This document shows positions 7,752 to 16,084 of a DNA stretch of 22,931 nt, one piece after another (within the stretch, counting starts at the first letter, position 1; each line of letters begins with the position of its first letter). A program made the translations under genes and the position numbers. Under the pieces are notes generated by a model, which did no database searches, was not told the origin of the DNA, and saw only the letters and a list, made by a program, of their open reading frames with translations. This DNA comes from CAJJDF01 sp965655625 (lineage in GTDB: Bacteria; Bacteroidota; Bacteroidia; Flavobacteriales_D; CAJJDF01). Where the stretch lies: assembly GCA_965655625.1 (NCBI GenBank), contig CBFHHA010000039.1, forward strand, positions 1-22,931, read 5' to 3'.

Positions 7752-8827
7752 AATTTGGTTGTTTTTTGGAGTTGAATAAAATCTAAGATTGTCAGAGCTG
7801 CCATAGATTCTACAATGGGAACAGCCCTCGGAACCACACACGGATCGTGTCTTCCTTTAAAATCTAACTCCACTTTTTCTCCTTTTTCGTTCACCGAATC
7901 TTGTTTTTGCATGATGGTAGCCACCGGCTTGAATGCAACACTAAATTCTACAGGCATTCCGTTAGAAATTCCACCTTGAATTCCTCCAGAATTATTCGTT
8001 TTGGTTGTTACCTTCCCCTCCTTTTTTTCAAAAATATCATTGTGTTCAGAACCTTTCATTTGAGCAGCCGCAAATCCCGAACCGTATTCAAATCCTTTTA
8101 CCGCATTTATTGAAAGCATAGCTTTTCCTAGTTGAGCGTGCAACTTGTCAAAAACTGGCTCGCCCAATCCGGTTGGTAAAGATTGAATTACTCCTTTAAT
8201 AATTCCTCCAACAGAATCCCCTTGTTTTTTAATATCCAAAATATAAGCTTCCATTTGGTTTGCCACATTACTGTCCGGACATCTTACCACGTTGGAATCT
8301 ATTTGAGACAAATCAAGTTCCTCCCATTTTTTTTCTAACCGAATAGCCCCAACAGCCGAAACATAGGCGTTTATTTGAATCCCTTCTTTACTCAAAACTT
8401 GTTTGCAAATACCACCAGCTACCACTCTACAAGCTGTCTCCCTGGCAGAGGCTCTTCCTCCACCGCGGTAATCTCTCATTCCGTATTTTTCTTGAAACGT
8501 AAAATCTGCGTGAGAAGGTCTGTACTTATCTTTAAGGTGAGAATAATCTTTGGACTTACTGTCTTCATTCTGAATTACAAACCCAATAGGAGTTCCCAAT
8601 GTTTTTCCTTCAAAAATACCCGATAAAAACTGAACGGTATCGCTTTCTTTTCTTTGGGTGGTTATGTTACTTTGTCCTGGTTTTCTTCGGTCCAATTCGT
8701 ATTGAATTCTATCCAAATCTAATTCAAAACCTGCGGGAATACCCTCCAAAATTCCACCCATAGCAACTCCATGAGATTCACCAAAAGTGGTAAGTTTTAC
8801 TATATTTCCGAAGGTGTTTCCAGCCAT
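7748..8827 (-). CDS. aroC: Chorismate synthase
   Basis: Chorismate synthase uses reduced FMN to convert 5-enolpyruvylshikimate-3-phosphate to chorismate, the last step of the shikimate pathway and the branch point to tryptophan, phenylalanine, tyrosine and folate. The 359-residue protein has all three family signatures: FGESHGVAMGG (15-25), RGGGRASARETACRVVAGG (121-139) and, near the C-terminus, GRHDPCVVPRAVPIVE. Length and start (ATG, family-typical MAGNTFG) are normal. Its last bases overlap the GT4 start by 4 bp. The 209 bp upstream contain repeat copy 2 and separate it from trxB. Its product feeds the tryptophan that kmo and kynU would degrade, but shared regulation is not evident. Confidence 0.98.
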   Translation of the reverse strand: MAGNTFGNIVKLTTFGESHGVAMGGILEGIPAGFELDLDRIQYELDRRKPGQSNITTQRKESDTVQFLSGIFEGKTLGTPIGFVIQNEDSKSKDYSHLKDKYRPSHADFTFQEKYGMRDYRGGGRASARETACRVVAGGICKQVLSKEGIQINAYVSAVGAIRLEKKWEELDLSQIDSNVVRCPDSNVANQMEAYILDIKKQGDSVGGIIKGVIQSLPTGLGEPVFDKLHAQLGKAMLSINAVKGFEYGSGFAAAQMKGSEHNDIFEKKEGKVTTKTNNSGGIQGGISNGMPVEFSVAFKPVATIMQKQDSVNEKGEKVELDFKGRHDPCVVPRAVPIVESMAALTILDFIQLQKTTKL

Positions 8828-8882
8828 ATTTTTATTAATCGTTGTTCCTGTATTTTCTCGTCAAATAGCACACCTCTTTAAT

Positions 8883-9034
8883 TCTCCTTCCCGAACAGTC
8901 GGGAGAGAGAGTTTTCGGTTAAATTCTATGGTAGGATTCTTAGCAAATCTCAACCTAAATCCTTCCCCCAGCGAAGGACTTCTTTTGCACAGAATCCTGA
9001 GTTCCCTTCCTTTTGGGAAGGGTGAGGGATGGGA
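8883..9034. repeat. Structured intergenic repeat, copy 2 (3' of trxB)
   Basis: The left part holds a hairpin TCCCGA-ACAG-TCGGGA (8889-8904) with outer TCTC/GAGA pairing. The right part is the 44-base core (8991-9034), 41 of 44 identical to 5252-5295, with hairpin arms CCCTTCC (9004-9010) and GGAAGGG (9016-9022). An inner pair AGGATTCT (near 8933) and AGAATCCT (8991) could also base-pair. The element ends 2 bases before the trxB stop codon and occupies most of the trxB-aroC gap. Confidence 0.75.
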
Positions 9035-9036
9035 AT

Positions 9037-9993
9037 TTAATGTCCTTTAGCCGCCAAATACCTTTCAGCATCTAAGGCTGCTTGGCAACCCGTACCGGCA
9101 GCTGTAATCGCTTGTCGGTACGTTTTGTCAGCAGCATCTCCTGATACAAATACTCCAGGAACGTTGGTGAGTGAAGTTCCTGGCTTTTCATATTTAATGT
9201 AACCTGTTTCGTCTAAATTTAGGAAGTCTGCAAAAATATCGGTATTTGGTTTATGCCCTATTGCCACAAAAAATCCAGTAGCAGGAATGTCTTTTACTTC
9301 TCCCGTTACGTTATTTTTTACTCTCGCTCCAGTCACTCCCATTCCATCCCCCAAAACTTCTTCTGTTTCGGTATTGAATAAGATTTCAATGTTCGCAGTT
9401 TTCTTTACTCTTTCAGCCATTATTTTTGAAGCTCTAAATTCGTCTCTTCGCACCAACATAGTTACTTTTGTACACAATTTAGATAAATAATGTGCCTCCT
9501 CACAAGCAGAATCTCCTGCTCCTACAATAATAGTTTCTTGTCCTTTGTAAAAGAAACCATCGCACACTGCACAGGCAGAAACTCCACCGCCCATTTCAAG
9601 GTATTTCTGTTCTGAAGGTAATCCCAAATATTTTGCTGACGCTCCTGTGGATATAATCACCGTATCGGCATGAATTTCTTTTTCATTATCACCTACCCAT
9701 ACTTTATGTACATCTCCAGAAAAATCAACTTTCGTTATCCATCCAGTTCTCACATCAGTCTCAAATCTTTCTGCCTGAGCCCTCAATTGCACCATCATTT
9801 CTGGACCCGTTACTCCTTCTGGGTAACCAGGAAAGTTTTCCACCTCATTTGTTGTGGTAAGTTGACCACCTGGTTGCATTCCTTCGTATAACACGGGAGC
9901 CATATTCGCTCTTGCCGCATAAATTGCTGCTGTATATCCTGCTGGTCCTGAACCAATTATTAAACACTTTACTTTTTCTATATTTTCTGACAT
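9037..9993 (-). CDS. trxB: Thioredoxin-disulfide reductase
   Basis: A 318-residue low-molecular-weight thioredoxin reductase, which passes electrons from NADPH through FAD to thioredoxin. Domains appear in the expected order: FAD motif GSGPAGYTAAIYAARA (14-29), redox-active CAVC (Cys141, Cys144), NADPH motif GAGDSACEEA (158-167) with the 2'-phosphate-binding arginines of VRRDEFR (181-187), and a C-terminal FAD-binding block with FVSGDAAD. The retained arginines argue for true NADPH use rather than a ferredoxin- or NADH-linked variant. The ATG at 9993 is 40 bp from the divergent FAD oxidoreductase, so the two promoters would have to be packed tightly. Confidence 0.97.
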   Translation of the reverse strand: MSENIEKVKCLIIGSGPAGYTAAIYAARANMAPVLYEGMQPGGQLTTTNEVENFPGYPEGVTGPEMMVQLRAQAERFETDVRTGWITKVDFSGDVHKVWVGDNEKEIHADTVIISTGASAKYLGLPSEQKYLEMGGGVSACAVCDGFFYKGQETIIVGAGDSACEEAHYLSKLCTKVTMLVRRDEFRASKIMAERVKKTANIEILFNTETEEVLGDGMGVTGARVKNNVTGEVKDIPATGFFVAIGHKPNTDIFADFLNLDETGYIKYEKPGTSLTNVPGVFVSGDAADKTYRQAITAAGTGCQAALDAERYLAAKGH

Positions 9994-10033
9994 TCTACTT
10001 TTATTTGTTATTTAATAGGTTAGTTGATTACCT

Positions 10034-11134
10034 TTGAAAAATCTTACAATTTTACTCAAAAAAATAGGTAACATCAAATCACATTACGATTATATTATAG
10101 TAGGCCAAGGATTGGCTGGCACAATTCTTCATTTTCACCTGTGGGAAAGAGGTTTAAAAGCATTGGTTATTGATAATAATCATGAAAAAAGCGCCTCGAT
10201 TGTAGCTGCAGGAATGTACAACCCTATTGTATTTAAACGAGTTACGAAAGGATGGAATGTGGATAAATATTCTCCTTACTTGGCTCCATTCTATAAAAGG
10301 ATGGAAAAACTACTCAACACCCAATTAGATTTCCCTCTCAATATTCTTAGATTTTTTAAAACCTTGGAACAGCAAAATGATTTTTTTTCTAAAACGGAGG
10401 AAGAGGGTTTTTCTCATTATTTAGTGTCTGAATCGGAGGAATTGGATGAAAATTTACCTGTAAAAAACGAAATTGGATTTGGGGAGGTAACACAAACTGG
10501 CTGGGTAAATACGGTTTCTTTATTAAACGGTTACAGAAAATATTTACAGAACGAAGACCAACTGTTAAATGAGAAATTCGACTTCGAAGAACTCGTTTTT
10601 TCTGAATCAAAAGTTTCGTACAAAGGCTTCACGGCTCAAAAAATATTTTTCTGTGAAGGAACGCAAATGGCTCAAAACCCCTATTTCAAGTATTTACCAT
10701 TAGTCCCTACCAAAGGAGAACTATTTACTATAAGAGTTCCTGGATTAGAAGTAGATAGAATTTTAAATAAAGGATTTTTCTGCCTTCCTCTTGGCAATGA
10801 ATTATTTCGGGTGGGTGCAACATATAATTGGAAAGACCTTACTTACGAAACGACCGAATATGGAAAAAACGAATTGCTCGAAAAAATTGAAAGTTTATTG
10901 GATTGTGAATTTACAATCATTGACCACCAAGCAGGAATTCGTCCCACTGTTCGCGACAGAAGACCTTTAGTGGGTTTTCACCCAGACTTTCAGAGCCTGG
11001 GCTTATTCAATGGATTGGGAACAAAAGGAGTATTGATTGCACCTTGGTTGGCAAATCACTTTTGCGATGCGATAGAAAACATAGCTCCTCTCGATAAAGA
11101 ATATGACTTACAACGGGTAAAAAAAAGAAAATAA
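10034..11134 (+). CDS. FAD-dependent oxidoreductase, DAO family
   Basis: A 366-residue flavoprotein of the D-amino-acid-oxidase/glycine-oxidase superfamily. It has the FAD motif GQGLAG (24-29) after an N-terminal beta strand (YDYIIV) and a family-typical C-terminal block GIRPTVRDRRPLVG followed by GLGTKGVLIAPWLA. These enzymes oxidise amines or amino acids; the substrate is unknown here. The start is uncertain: an in-frame stop at 10025 limits the frame, and the only canonical start before the FAD motif is TTG at 10034, giving about 17 residues before the first strand. No ATG occurs until after the Rossmann motif. The gene is divergent from trxB and converges on sppA across a terminator hairpin. 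Confidence 0.88.
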   Translation: MKNLTILLKKIGNIKSHYDYIIVGQGLAGTILHFHLWERGLKALVIDNNHEKSASIVAAGMYNPIVFKRVTKGWNVDKYSPYLAPFYKRMEKLLNTQLDFPLNILRFFKTLEQQNDFFSKTEEEGFSHYLVSESEELDENLPVKNEIGFGEVTQTGWVNTVSLLNGYRKYLQNEDQLLNEKFDFEELVFSESKVSYKGFTAQKIFFCEGTQMAQNPYFKYLPLVPTKGELFTIRVPGLEVDRILNKGFFCLPLGNELFRVGATYNWKDLTYETTEYGKNELLEKIESLLDCEFTIIDHQAGIRPTVRDRRPLVGFHPDFQSLGLFNGLGTKGVLIAPWLANHFCDAIENIAPLDKEYDLQRVKKRK

Positions 11135-11170
11135 AAAGGGGGGCTTTCGTGTAACAAAAGCCCCTTTTCT
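11134..11170. terminator. Bidirectional terminator between the FAD oxidoreductase and sppA
   Basis: The stem GGGGCTTT (11140-11147) pairs with AAAGCCCC (11157-11164) around a 9-base loop. Flanking AAAA (11134-11137) and TTTT (11165-11168) can extend it past a two-G bulge. The T-run on one side and the A-run on the other suit termination in both directions between the convergent genes. Confidence 0.8.
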
Positions 11171-11188
11171 AATTATAATTAATTGGAA

Positions 11189-12982
11189 TTATTTGATGGT
11201 AATCAAATAAGGTAATCTTGCTTGAATTCTATCCTGACCTTGGATATTGAGAGAACTAATCTTTCTCAATTGACCAATTATTTCATTACTGAAAGTCCCT
11301 GGCTTGGTAAATATCGCCACCTCATTCTCATCGTTTTCTTGTGCTAGTGCTTTCAGTATTTCCTCAGCGGCATCTTTTTTCTTTTTTGGTATATCCATCA
11401 CTCTTGGTTCCGAAATATTTGCCAACTCAGCAGCATAAGCCACTGCCTCTTGAACTCCTCCGATCTCGTCCACCAACTTTATTTCCAACGCATCTTTTCC
11501 CGACCAAACTCTTCCTTGCCCAATACTATCTACCATTGCTTTGGTCATGTTCCTACCTTCGGCAACTCGCGAAATGAAATCGTCATATATTCGATCCACT
11601 TCTTTTTGAATTACGTCATACTCTTCTGTAGATAAAGGCTTGGTAAACGACATGATATCGGCATGTTCATTTGTTTTTGCTCGATCAAAAGTGACACCTA
11701 TTTTTTCATTCAAAAATTCTTGAGCGTTCGGCACTACTCCAAATACCCCAATAGATCCTGTGATGGTATTTTCTTGGGCAAAAATTCTATCTGCATTACA
11801 CGAAATGTAATACCCACCCGAAGCCGCTAAATCCCCCATGGAAACAACTACTTTTTTACCCGATTTTTTTATCAACTCTATTTCTCTCCAAATCACATCC
11901 GAGGCTAAAGCACTTCCTCCCGGTGAATTCACTCTCAACACTACCGCTTTTATTGAATCATTGTTTCTGGCTTTTCTAAGGTGAGCCACTGTCGTTTCTG
12001 AACCAATCATTTCTGGAGTACCTTTGCCACTCACTATCTCACCATTTGCATAAACGATTGCAATGTTTTTTACTCCACTGTTTTTTACAAGTAGCTTTGT
12101 CTTGGTGTATTCCACATAGTCAGTCAAACCTACAGTTTTCATCTTCTTCTTCTTATCCAAACTTAATTTCTCTCTTAAAATATCTTCCACTTCGTCTTGA
12201 TATTTAACAGCAGTGGCCAGTTTGTTATCCACTGCTTTTGTTGGGCTAGAAATGGTCATATTATCTGCCAGTGCATTTAATTCTTCCACCGAAATACCTC
12301 TTGACTTACTTATTTCGTTTACCCAGTGATTCCAAAAAGAAAACAAATACTTTTCGGTTTGTTCGCGGTTTGCATCACTCATTTTATCCAAAAAATAAGG
12401 CTCTACAGCACTTTTAAACTTATTGTTACTTCCTCGTATAATTTGCATTTCGACACCTAGTTTATCCAGCATTTGTTTAAAAAACATTTTTTCACTCGAC
12501 AATCCACTCCATTGCAACGCACCAGTTGGGTACACATAAATTTCATCTGCTACAGATGCCAAATAATAACCTCCTTGCGAATAAGCTTCAGAATAGGCCA
12601 CGATAAATTTCCCTGATTCTTTGAAACTCTCTAAGGCATCATGAATTTCTTCAATAGCACCTAAACCAATAGACATGAAAGAAGGCTCGAGATAAATCCC
12701 TTTGATCTTGTCATCTTCTTTGGCATACTCAATGGAACGTACCACATCATTAAGACCTAGAACGTTGACCGCCTTAAATTCCGTAGGCTCTAATTCAAAA
12801 TAACTTGTTTCGCTAATTGGATTATCAAATCGCAAGTGAAGCACTGAGTTATTTTTAACTGAAATAGGCTCTGGTCCTGGAAATAAAGTTGAGCTGATTC
12901 CAATAACTAGAAAAAACAAGATTAATCCGAAAATGAGGTAAGCCAATCCTGAGGCCAAAAAATATTTAAAAAACTGCTTCAT
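11189..12982 (-). CDS. sppA: Signal peptide peptidase SppA, 67K (two-domain) type
   Basis: SppA is a membrane-anchored serine protease that degrades leftover signal peptides. From the ATG at 12982 the protein has 597 residues, normal for the long tandem-domain form; a TTG 13 codons upstream is ignored because the ATG gives a proper N-terminal anchor (KQFFKYFLASGLAYLIFG and onward, about residues 3-30). The catalytic lysine lies in the N-terminal repeat, NKFKSAVEPY (Lys190). The catalytic serine is in the C-terminal repeat, GDLAASGGYY (Ser388). NSPGGSALASDV (352-363) is the conserved oxyanion region. Most of the protein should face the periplasm. It converges with the FAD oxidoreductase and is divergent from folK, 83 bp away. 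Confidence 0.95.
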   Translation of the reverse strand: MKQFFKYFLASGLAYLIFGLILFFLVIGISSTLFPGPEPISVKNNSVLHLRFDNPISETSYFELEPTEFKAVNVLGLNDVVRSIEYAKEDDKIKGIYLEPSFMSIGLGAIEEIHDALESFKESGKFIVAYSEAYSQGGYYLASVADEIYVYPTGALQWSGLSSEKMFFKQMLDKLGVEMQIIRGSNNKFKSAVEPYFLDKMSDANREQTEKYLFSFWNHWVNEISKSRGISVEELNALADNMTISSPTKAVDNKLATAVKYQDEVEDILREKLSLDKKKKMKTVGLTDYVEYTKTKLLVKNSGVKNIAIVYANGEIVSGKGTPEMIGSETTVAHLRKARNNDSIKAVVLRVNSPGGSALASDVIWREIELIKKSGKKVVVSMGDLAASGGYYISCNADRIFAQENTITGSIGVFGVVPNAQEFLNEKIGVTFDRAKTNEHADIMSFTKPLSTEEYDVIQKEVDRIYDDFISRVAEGRNMTKAMVDSIGQGRVWSGKDALEIKLVDEIGGVQEAVAYAAELANISEPRVMDIPKKKKDAAEEILKALAQENDENEVAIFTKPGTFSNEIIGQLRKISSLNIQGQDRIQARLPYLITIK

Positions 12983-13005
12983 AGCGTAAATTTTATTGAT
13001 TCTAT

Positions 13006-13034
13006 CAAAAGTAAGATTCAATTCGTTAATTTTG
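13006..13034. promoter_or_regulatory. Candidate divergent -7 promoter elements, sppA and folK
   Basis: The 83-bp gap holds one Bacteroidota-type -7 element (TAnnTTTG) on each strand: TACTTTTG on the minus strand (13013-13006) towards sppA and TAATTTTG on the plus strand (13027-13034) towards folK. Neither has a convincing TTG at the expected -33 distance, so these are tentative. Confidence 0.4.
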
Positions 13035-13065
13035 GCATTAATTACACAAAAGGTATTGATAAATT

Positions 13066-13575
13066 ATGAATGGATATTCGCAACAATTGCTTCTCTCCTT
13101 TGGAGGGAACGAATTAAGCACTGAGGAGTGTTTCCGCGAAAGCCTAATCATGTTGTCGGAGCGATTTGGCAATCCCCTTCATGTTTCTTCTATTTACGAA
13201 ACACAAGCATGGGGATTTGACACCGCAACCAATCCATTTTTGAATCAACTAGTTGTGTTCAACACAAACGACAAGGTCGAATCTATTCTTGAATTCACCC
13301 AATCGATAGAAAAAATTAAAGGAAGAAAATCAAAATCAATTAATGGTAGTTACGCTAATCGACCTATCGATATTGACATCCTGTGTTATGGAGATCTTGA
13401 AATCACGACTAACAACTTGATCGTACCTCATAAATTTATGCACGAAAGAAATTTTATTCTTATTCCGTTGCAAGAAATTTTACCAAATTTTATTCATCCA
13501 ACGCTCAAAAAAACATTGAAAGAATTACTTTTGTTGACTCAAGATGACTTACAAGTAAAACCCTATAAAAAATAA
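13066..13575 (+). CDS. folK: 2-amino-4-hydroxy-6-hydroxymethyldihydropteridine diphosphokinase (HPPK)
   Basis: HPPK transfers pyrophosphate from ATP to 6-hydroxymethyl-7,8-dihydropterin in folate synthesis. The 169-residue length is normal. The N-terminal strand LLLSFGGNE (8-16) matches the family's LSLGSN opening, YETQAWGF (44-51) is the pterin-side segment, and the Mg2+/ATP signature RPIDIDIL (99-106) is clear. HKFMHERNFILIPL near residue 122 is the conserved H....R.F.l.PL block. The basic loop GRKSKSINGS before the signature replaces the more usual GR.r..rwgpR. The deoxynucleoside kinase starts 4 bp downstream, so the two are almost certainly one transcript. Confidence 0.95.
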   Translation: MNGYSQQLLLSFGGNELSTEECFRESLIMLSERFGNPLHVSSIYETQAWGFDTATNPFLNQLVVFNTNDKVESILEFTQSIEKIKGRKSKSINGSYANRPIDIDILCYGDLEITTNNLIVPHKFMHERNFILIPLQEILPNFIHPTLKKTLKELLLLTQDDLQVKPYKK

Positions 13576-13579
13576 GTAA

Positions 13580-14200
13580 ATGCTCAAAAATTTCACAGTA
13601 ATTGAAGGAAATATTGGTTCCGGAAAGACCTCATTAAGCAAACTAATTTCGAGTGAATTTCAAGCAAATCTTATTTTAGAAGAATTTGAAGAAAATCCAT
13701 TTTTATCCGATTTTCTTGAAGACCAAAAAGTAAATCCTTTGGGCGTTGAGTTGCAATTCTTAATTGATAGATTTCATCAATTAAAAACACCCACAGATCA
13801 CTCTAAACCGACAGTGGCAGATTATTTTATTGAGAAAAGTTTAGTGTTCTCGGGAAACAATTTATCCCAAATTGAGAAAAATCTTTTTGATAGCTATTAT
13901 TCTGTGCTTTTTGAAAAAATCACCAAACCAGATTTACTCGTTTACCTCTCGGTAAACTCCGACAGACTGCTCAAAAACATCAAAAAAAGAGGGAGAAAAA
14001 TAGAGCAAGATCTAACTGCAAATTACCTTGAAAGCATCCACAACTCTTACCTTGAATATCTAAAAAACAAAACAAATGAAAGAGTTTTGATCTTAGATGT
14101 TTCCAATATAGATTTTGTTGAGAGTGCAACAGATTACACATTAGTGAAGGAAACGATACTCAATTACAACGAAATAAAAACAACAGAAATAATTTTTTAA
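13580..14200 (+). CDS. Deoxynucleoside kinase (dNK family)
   Basis: The 206-residue protein phosphorylates deoxynucleosides with ATP for nucleotide salvage. It has the P-loop GNIGSGKTS (10-18), the substrate-site segment VADYFIEKSLVF (79-90) typical of the Bacteroidota/Gram-positive dNK group, and the arginine-rich LID KRGRKIEQD. No membrane span. Which deoxynucleosides it prefers cannot be read from the sequence. It is 4 bp downstream of folK, an arrangement that puts folate and nucleotide salvage enzymes on one message. The ATG at 13580 is the only sensible start, as the P-loop begins 9 codons later. Confidence 0.9.
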   Translation: MLKNFTVIEGNIGSGKTSLSKLISSEFQANLILEEFEENPFLSDFLEDQKVNPLGVELQFLIDRFHQLKTPTDHSKPTVADYFIEKSLVFSGNNLSQIEKNLFDSYYSVLFEKITKPDLLVYLSVNSDRLLKNIKKRGRKIEQDLTANYLESIHNSYLEYLKNKTNERVLILDVSNIDFVESATDYTLVKETILNYNEIKTTEIIF

Positions 14201-14246
14201 CATAAAAATAAGTAGGCTATAGCTTTATAGAGTGCCAAACTATTAG

Positions 14247-14254
14247 TAAATTTG
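14247..14254 (+). promoter_or_regulatory. -7 promoter element of the OmpA/TPR lipoprotein gene
   Basis: TAAATTTG matches the Bacteroidota -7 consensus TAnnTTTG and lies 34 bp before the ATG at 14289. A matching -33 TTG is not obvious upstream. The following leader (CCTAACCTAACTATTACA) is AT-rich and lacks a Shine-Dalgarno sequence, as is normal in the phylum. Confidence 0.5.
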
Positions 14255-14288
14255 TCCCAGATTTATTAAACCTAACCTAACTATTACA

Positions 14289-15986
14289 ATGAAAACAAAA
14301 AACTTATACGTAGCGGTTGCTACTTTTATCGCTGCTGCAATTCTTGCAAGTTGTAGTGTATTAAAAGATTTGGAATACGAAGTAAATCCCAATCCTATTG
14401 AAATGCATGGAGATAAAATGACTGTAAATATTGACGGAAAATTTATCGAAAAAGGATTGAACAAAAAAGCATTTGTAACTCTTACTCCTACTTTGGTTAA
14501 CGAAGCGGGTGAAGAATTAGAATTCGAGCCTAAATCATTTAAAGGAGAAAAAGCGGCTGGTAACGGTGAAACCGTTGCAATAGGAGGACATAGTTTTTCT
14601 TACTCTAGTACGAGAGAGTACAATCCGGCTTTTGACAACGCAAAATTGGTGGTTAAATATATTGCAACTAAAGGAGACAAAGAAAAATTAAATGACAGAA
14701 CTGAATCTATTGCCGATGCTACTGTTGTAACTCCATTATGGTTACAGAATGACGACAAAGTTGCAATGGGAGAAGACAAATTAGTGAGATCTTTTGAAAG
14801 GACTACTAAAGCTGTTATCAACTACGACAAAGGAAGATCCGTAGTGAAATACAACGAAAAGAAAGATGCTGATATCATTGCAATGACAGACTTTATTACT
14901 GCCGCTAATGAAAACGTAAAGTTAGTAGTAAATAACATTGAAATTGTATCGTACGCTTCGCCAGAGGGAGAAACAGAAAAAAACTCAAACTTAGCTGCCG
15001 ACAGAGCAGAATCTGCAAGTGCATTCTTGATGAAAGCGAATAAACAGTATAAACTAAACTTGACGGCAGAACAATTGATCAAATCACCAAAAGGAGAAGA
15101 TTGGGACGGATTGAAAGAATTGATTTCTAAAAGCAATCACGAAGACAAAAACATCATTATCGCTGTAGCTGAAATGGAGAACGATGCGGCAAAAAGAGAG
15201 CAAGAAATTAAAGCACTTTCAACTACCTACAAATTTTTGGACAAAGATATTTTTCCTCAGTTGAGAAGATCTCAAATTGTTGTTAACTACACTGAAAATG
15301 GATTGACTGATGATGAATTGAAAGCAGCTGTTGCTAACAATCCTCAATCATTGAATGTAGAAGAAATGTTATTCACAGCAAACAGACTAATGAGCGATGA
15401 CGACACAAAATTAGCTATCTATAGAGAAGTAATCAAGAAAGATGCAAGCGACTGGAGAGGTCACACAAATGCTGGAACAATCCTTTACAACAAAGGAAAC
15501 ATCTCAGAAGCAAACGAACTATTTACAAAAGCATTCAACGCTGAAAAAAATGCTATTACCAGTAATAACATGGGTGTTGTAAAAAGACAAGCGGGTGAAA
15601 TTTCGGAAGCAATGGAATTATTTAACAACGCTTCAGCAACGGGCGAAATTGCTGCTTACAACAAAGGATTGATTAATATCAAGAAAGGTGAGTATAGCAA
15701 TGCAATTACAAACATGGGGAATGAAAGCACATTCAACAAAGCTTTGGCTCAGGTATTGAACAAAGATTATACTGCTGCTACTGCGACTTTAGGTAATTCT
15801 TCGGATGCAAGTACTGCAAAAGGATTGTACTTAAAAGCAATTATCGCGGCAAGAAAAGGAAATGAGGCCGAGGTAGTTTCAAACCTAAAAGCTGCCATAG
15901 CAAAAGATAGCTCATTGAAAGCTCAGGCTAAAAAAGACAGAGAATTCATCAAATATTTTGAAGCTGCGGGATTTGCAGGATTGTAA
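14289..15986 (+). CDS. Lipoprotein with OmpA-like and TPR regions
   Basis: A 565-residue envelope protein. The N-terminal lipoprotein signal ends at LASC (Cys22). A beta-rich region of about 120 residues follows. An OmpA-like segment comes next (about 205-250): IEIVSYASPEGE, then NLAADRAESASAFL (234-247), which matches the OmpA N..L...RA..V...L helix with Arg239. The Asp that binds peptidoglycan in OmpA (TD..G) is replaced by the SPEG loop, so binding may differ. From about residue 387 to 480 there are tetratricopeptide-like repeats (NAGTILYNKGNISEANELF and two more). Lys and Ala are abundant and the gene has its own promoter and strong terminator, which fits an abundant structural protein. 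I infer an outer-membrane or periplasmic scaffold role; the exact function is unknown. Confidence 0.85.
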   Translation: MKTKNLYVAVATFIAAAILASCSVLKDLEYEVNPNPIEMHGDKMTVNIDGKFIEKGLNKKAFVTLTPTLVNEAGEELEFEPKSFKGEKAAGNGETVAIGGHSFSYSSTREYNPAFDNAKLVVKYIATKGDKEKLNDRTESIADATVVTPLWLQNDDKVAMGEDKLVRSFERTTKAVINYDKGRSVVKYNEKKDADIIAMTDFITAANENVKLVVNNIEIVSYASPEGETEKNSNLAADRAESASAFLMKANKQYKLNLTAEQLIKSPKGEDWDGLKELISKSNHEDKNIIIAVAEMENDAAKREQEIKALSTTYKFLDKDIFPQLRRSQIVVNYTENGLTDDELKAAVANNPQSLNVEEMLFTANRLMSDDDTKLAIYREVIKKDASDWRGHTNAGTILYNKGNISEANELFTKAFNAEKNAITSNNMGVVKRQAGEISEAMELFNNASATGEIAAYNKGLINIKKGEYSNAITNMGNESTFNKALAQVLNKDYTAATATLGNSSDASTAKGLYLKAIIAARKGNEAEVVSNLKAAIAKDSSLKAQAKKDREFIKYFEAAGFAGL

Positions 15987-16007
15987 AATTGGAGAAATAG
16001 TAGAGAG

Positions 16008-16041
16008 AAAAACGGTAATCCAACGGGTTACCGTTTTTTTT
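16008..16041 (+). terminator. Rho-independent terminator of the OmpA/TPR lipoprotein gene
   Basis: A perfect 11-bp stem, AAAAACGGTAA (16008-16018) with TTACCGTTTTT (16028-16038), surrounds a 9-base loop and runs into a T-tract to 16041. It rules out a longer N-terminus for the glycosyltransferase starting at 16085. Confidence 0.92.
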
Positions 16042-16084
16042 GTGCATTTTTGTAAGTATCAATCAAACAATCGTTTATTCTTGT

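Noticed and set aside
7752..7841. 30-codon N-terminal extension of the GT4 glycosyltransferase
   Set aside because: It reads through the end of aroC in another frame; the ATG at 7751 starts directly on the GT-B first strand.
16040..16084. Longer N-terminus for the first GT2 glycosyltransferase
   Set aside because: It would begin inside a strong terminator hairpin; the ATG at 16085 gives the family-typical start.
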